40,357 bases of DNA from Streptomyces sp. H27-H1. GTDB lineage: Bacteria; Actinomycetota; Actinomycetes; Streptomycetales; Streptomycetaceae. The position numbers and the translations under genes are program-made. A model generated the notes under the pieces. It was not told the origin of the DNA. It saw nothing but the letters and a program-made list of their open reading frames with translations, and did not search any database. The DNA lies in NCBI RefSeq assembly GCF_026627445.1, contig NZ_JAPNLJ010000057.1, positions 1 through 40,357 on the forward strand. Reading direction: 5' to 3'. Shown one piece after another: positions 39,903-40,357 of the stretch; position 1 is the first letter of the stretch; every line of letters begins with the position of its first letter.

Positions 39903-40357
39903 TTACCGGGTCCGTTCCCCCGGCCCGGCGGCGCCCAGCGCCTCGGTCGCCGTCGGATTCACCAGGAGCCCCAGGACGGCCACCGCGGCCAGGGCGAGGA
40001 ACACCGAGCCGACCCTCGGAGCGCCGCCCGCGGTCCACAGCGTCAGGGCCACCGGCAGGGACATCACCTGGGTGATCACTGCCGGGCCGCGGCTCCAGCG
40101 GCGGCCCAGGACCAGCCCGCGCGCCGCGGTCAGCGGCAGCGCCGCGAGGACGAGCAGGGTGATCCCGCCCGTCTCGGCCTGCTGCGGGGAATCGGGGTCG
40201 CCGAGGATGCCCACGTACAGCATGTAGACGCCGAGGCAGGCCAGGGCCAGCCCCTGCAGCGCAGTGAGCGCGGCGGCCGCGGCCAGCCGGCGGGGCCGGG
40301 GTGCGGCGACGGCGGACTCGGTGGGGGTGGGCTCGGTGGGGGTGGGCTCGGTGGGGG
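39903..40357 (-). CDS. Membrane protein with PTPTE repeats, truncated by the window edge
   Basis: The reading frame is open from the right edge of the window to TAA at 39903, about 150 codons. From the edge it reads three Pro-Thr-Pro-Thr-Glu repeats, an Arg-rich boundary (APRPRRLAAAAA), then four hydrophobic segments: LTALQGLALACLGVYMLYVG, GITLLVLAALPLTAARGLVL, ITQVMSLPVALTLWTAGG and VGSVFLALAAVAVLGLLVNP. A Met at 40223 lies inside the first segment and is not a plausible start. The true N-terminus is beyond the window. It looks like a small conserved actinobacterial integral membrane protein of unknown function. Confidence 0.75.
   Translation of the reverse strand, partial: PTEPTPTEPTPTESAVAAPRPRRLAAAAALTALQGLALACLGVYMLYVGILGDPDSPQQAETGGITLLVLAALPLTAARGLVLGRRWSRGPAVITQVMSLPVALTLWTAGGAPRVGSVFLALAAVAVLGLLVNPTATEALGAAGPGERTR

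Noticed and set aside
1..40357. tRNA, rRNA, insertion sequence or integrated element
   Set aside because: No tRNA cloverleaf, rRNA text, transposase, integrase or att-like direct repeats were recognised on either strand.

Overview
The window is about 40 kb of very GC-rich actinobacterial chromosome. Codon use, many GTG starts, a nickel superoxide dismutase, a snapalysin, a SigB/SigF-type sigma factor with its anti-sigma factor and an EshA-type encapsulin all point to Streptomyces. No rRNA, tRNA, CRISPR array, insertion sequence or integrase was found. Most genes look like core or sub-core Streptomyces chromosome, and no phage or plasmid is evident.

Layout. 0-2.3 kb: a membrane glycosyltransferase divergent from a secreted lipoprotein with an emfourin-like domain. 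2.4-6.6 kb: TetR regulator, MFS transporter and GH3 glycosidase, a small sugar-uptake and hydrolysis locus with a candidate operator between the divergent genes. 6.7-12.9 kb: a two-component system followed by kgd, the large fused 2-oxoglutarate dehydrogenase. 12.9-16.2 kb: a degenerate HExxH-family protein, a DUF6104-like small protein, sodN with its maturation protease sodX, and a CGNR-type zinc-finger regulator. 16.3-22.7 kb: methyltransferase, a polar amino acid ABC transporter, NAD-malic enzyme and an MDR oxidoreductase. 22.8-25.6 kb: an HTH/Clp-N gene pair behind a palindrome-bearing leaderless promoter, then a DUF4097/PadR pair. 25.6-29.7 kb: a LysR gene carrying the only TTA (bldA) codon I found in the window, divergent from snapalysin, then small accessory enzymes. 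29.9-32.5 kb: a family 2B encapsulin shell and its polyprenyl transferase cargo. 32.7-34.5 kb: nsrR and hmpA, each preceded by a recognisable NsrR-like box. 34.6-38.1 kb: amidase, PLP enzyme, Na+/H+ antiporter and a UBP-type zinc finger. 38.3-40.4 kb: an anti-sigma/sigma pair resembling ushX-sigH of S. coelicolor, then a membrane protein cut by the window edge.

How the genes work together. Several units deal with stress: NO sensing and detoxification (nsrR/hmpA), superoxide removal (sodN/sodX), a stress sigma factor and Clp-N proteins. The most striking module is the encapsulin/polyprenyl transferase pair, a protein nanocompartment predicted to enclose isoprenoid synthesis. Its shell gene diverges from nsrR across a 225-bp intergenic region, and the cargo reading frame stays open all the way back to the shell stop codon. 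The other leads are regulatory: a bldA-type codon in the protease regulator, inverted repeats that could hide Shine-Dalgarno sequences, an anti-sigma factor lacking the kinase asparagine, and an HExxH-family protein whose first metal-binding histidine is tyrosine.
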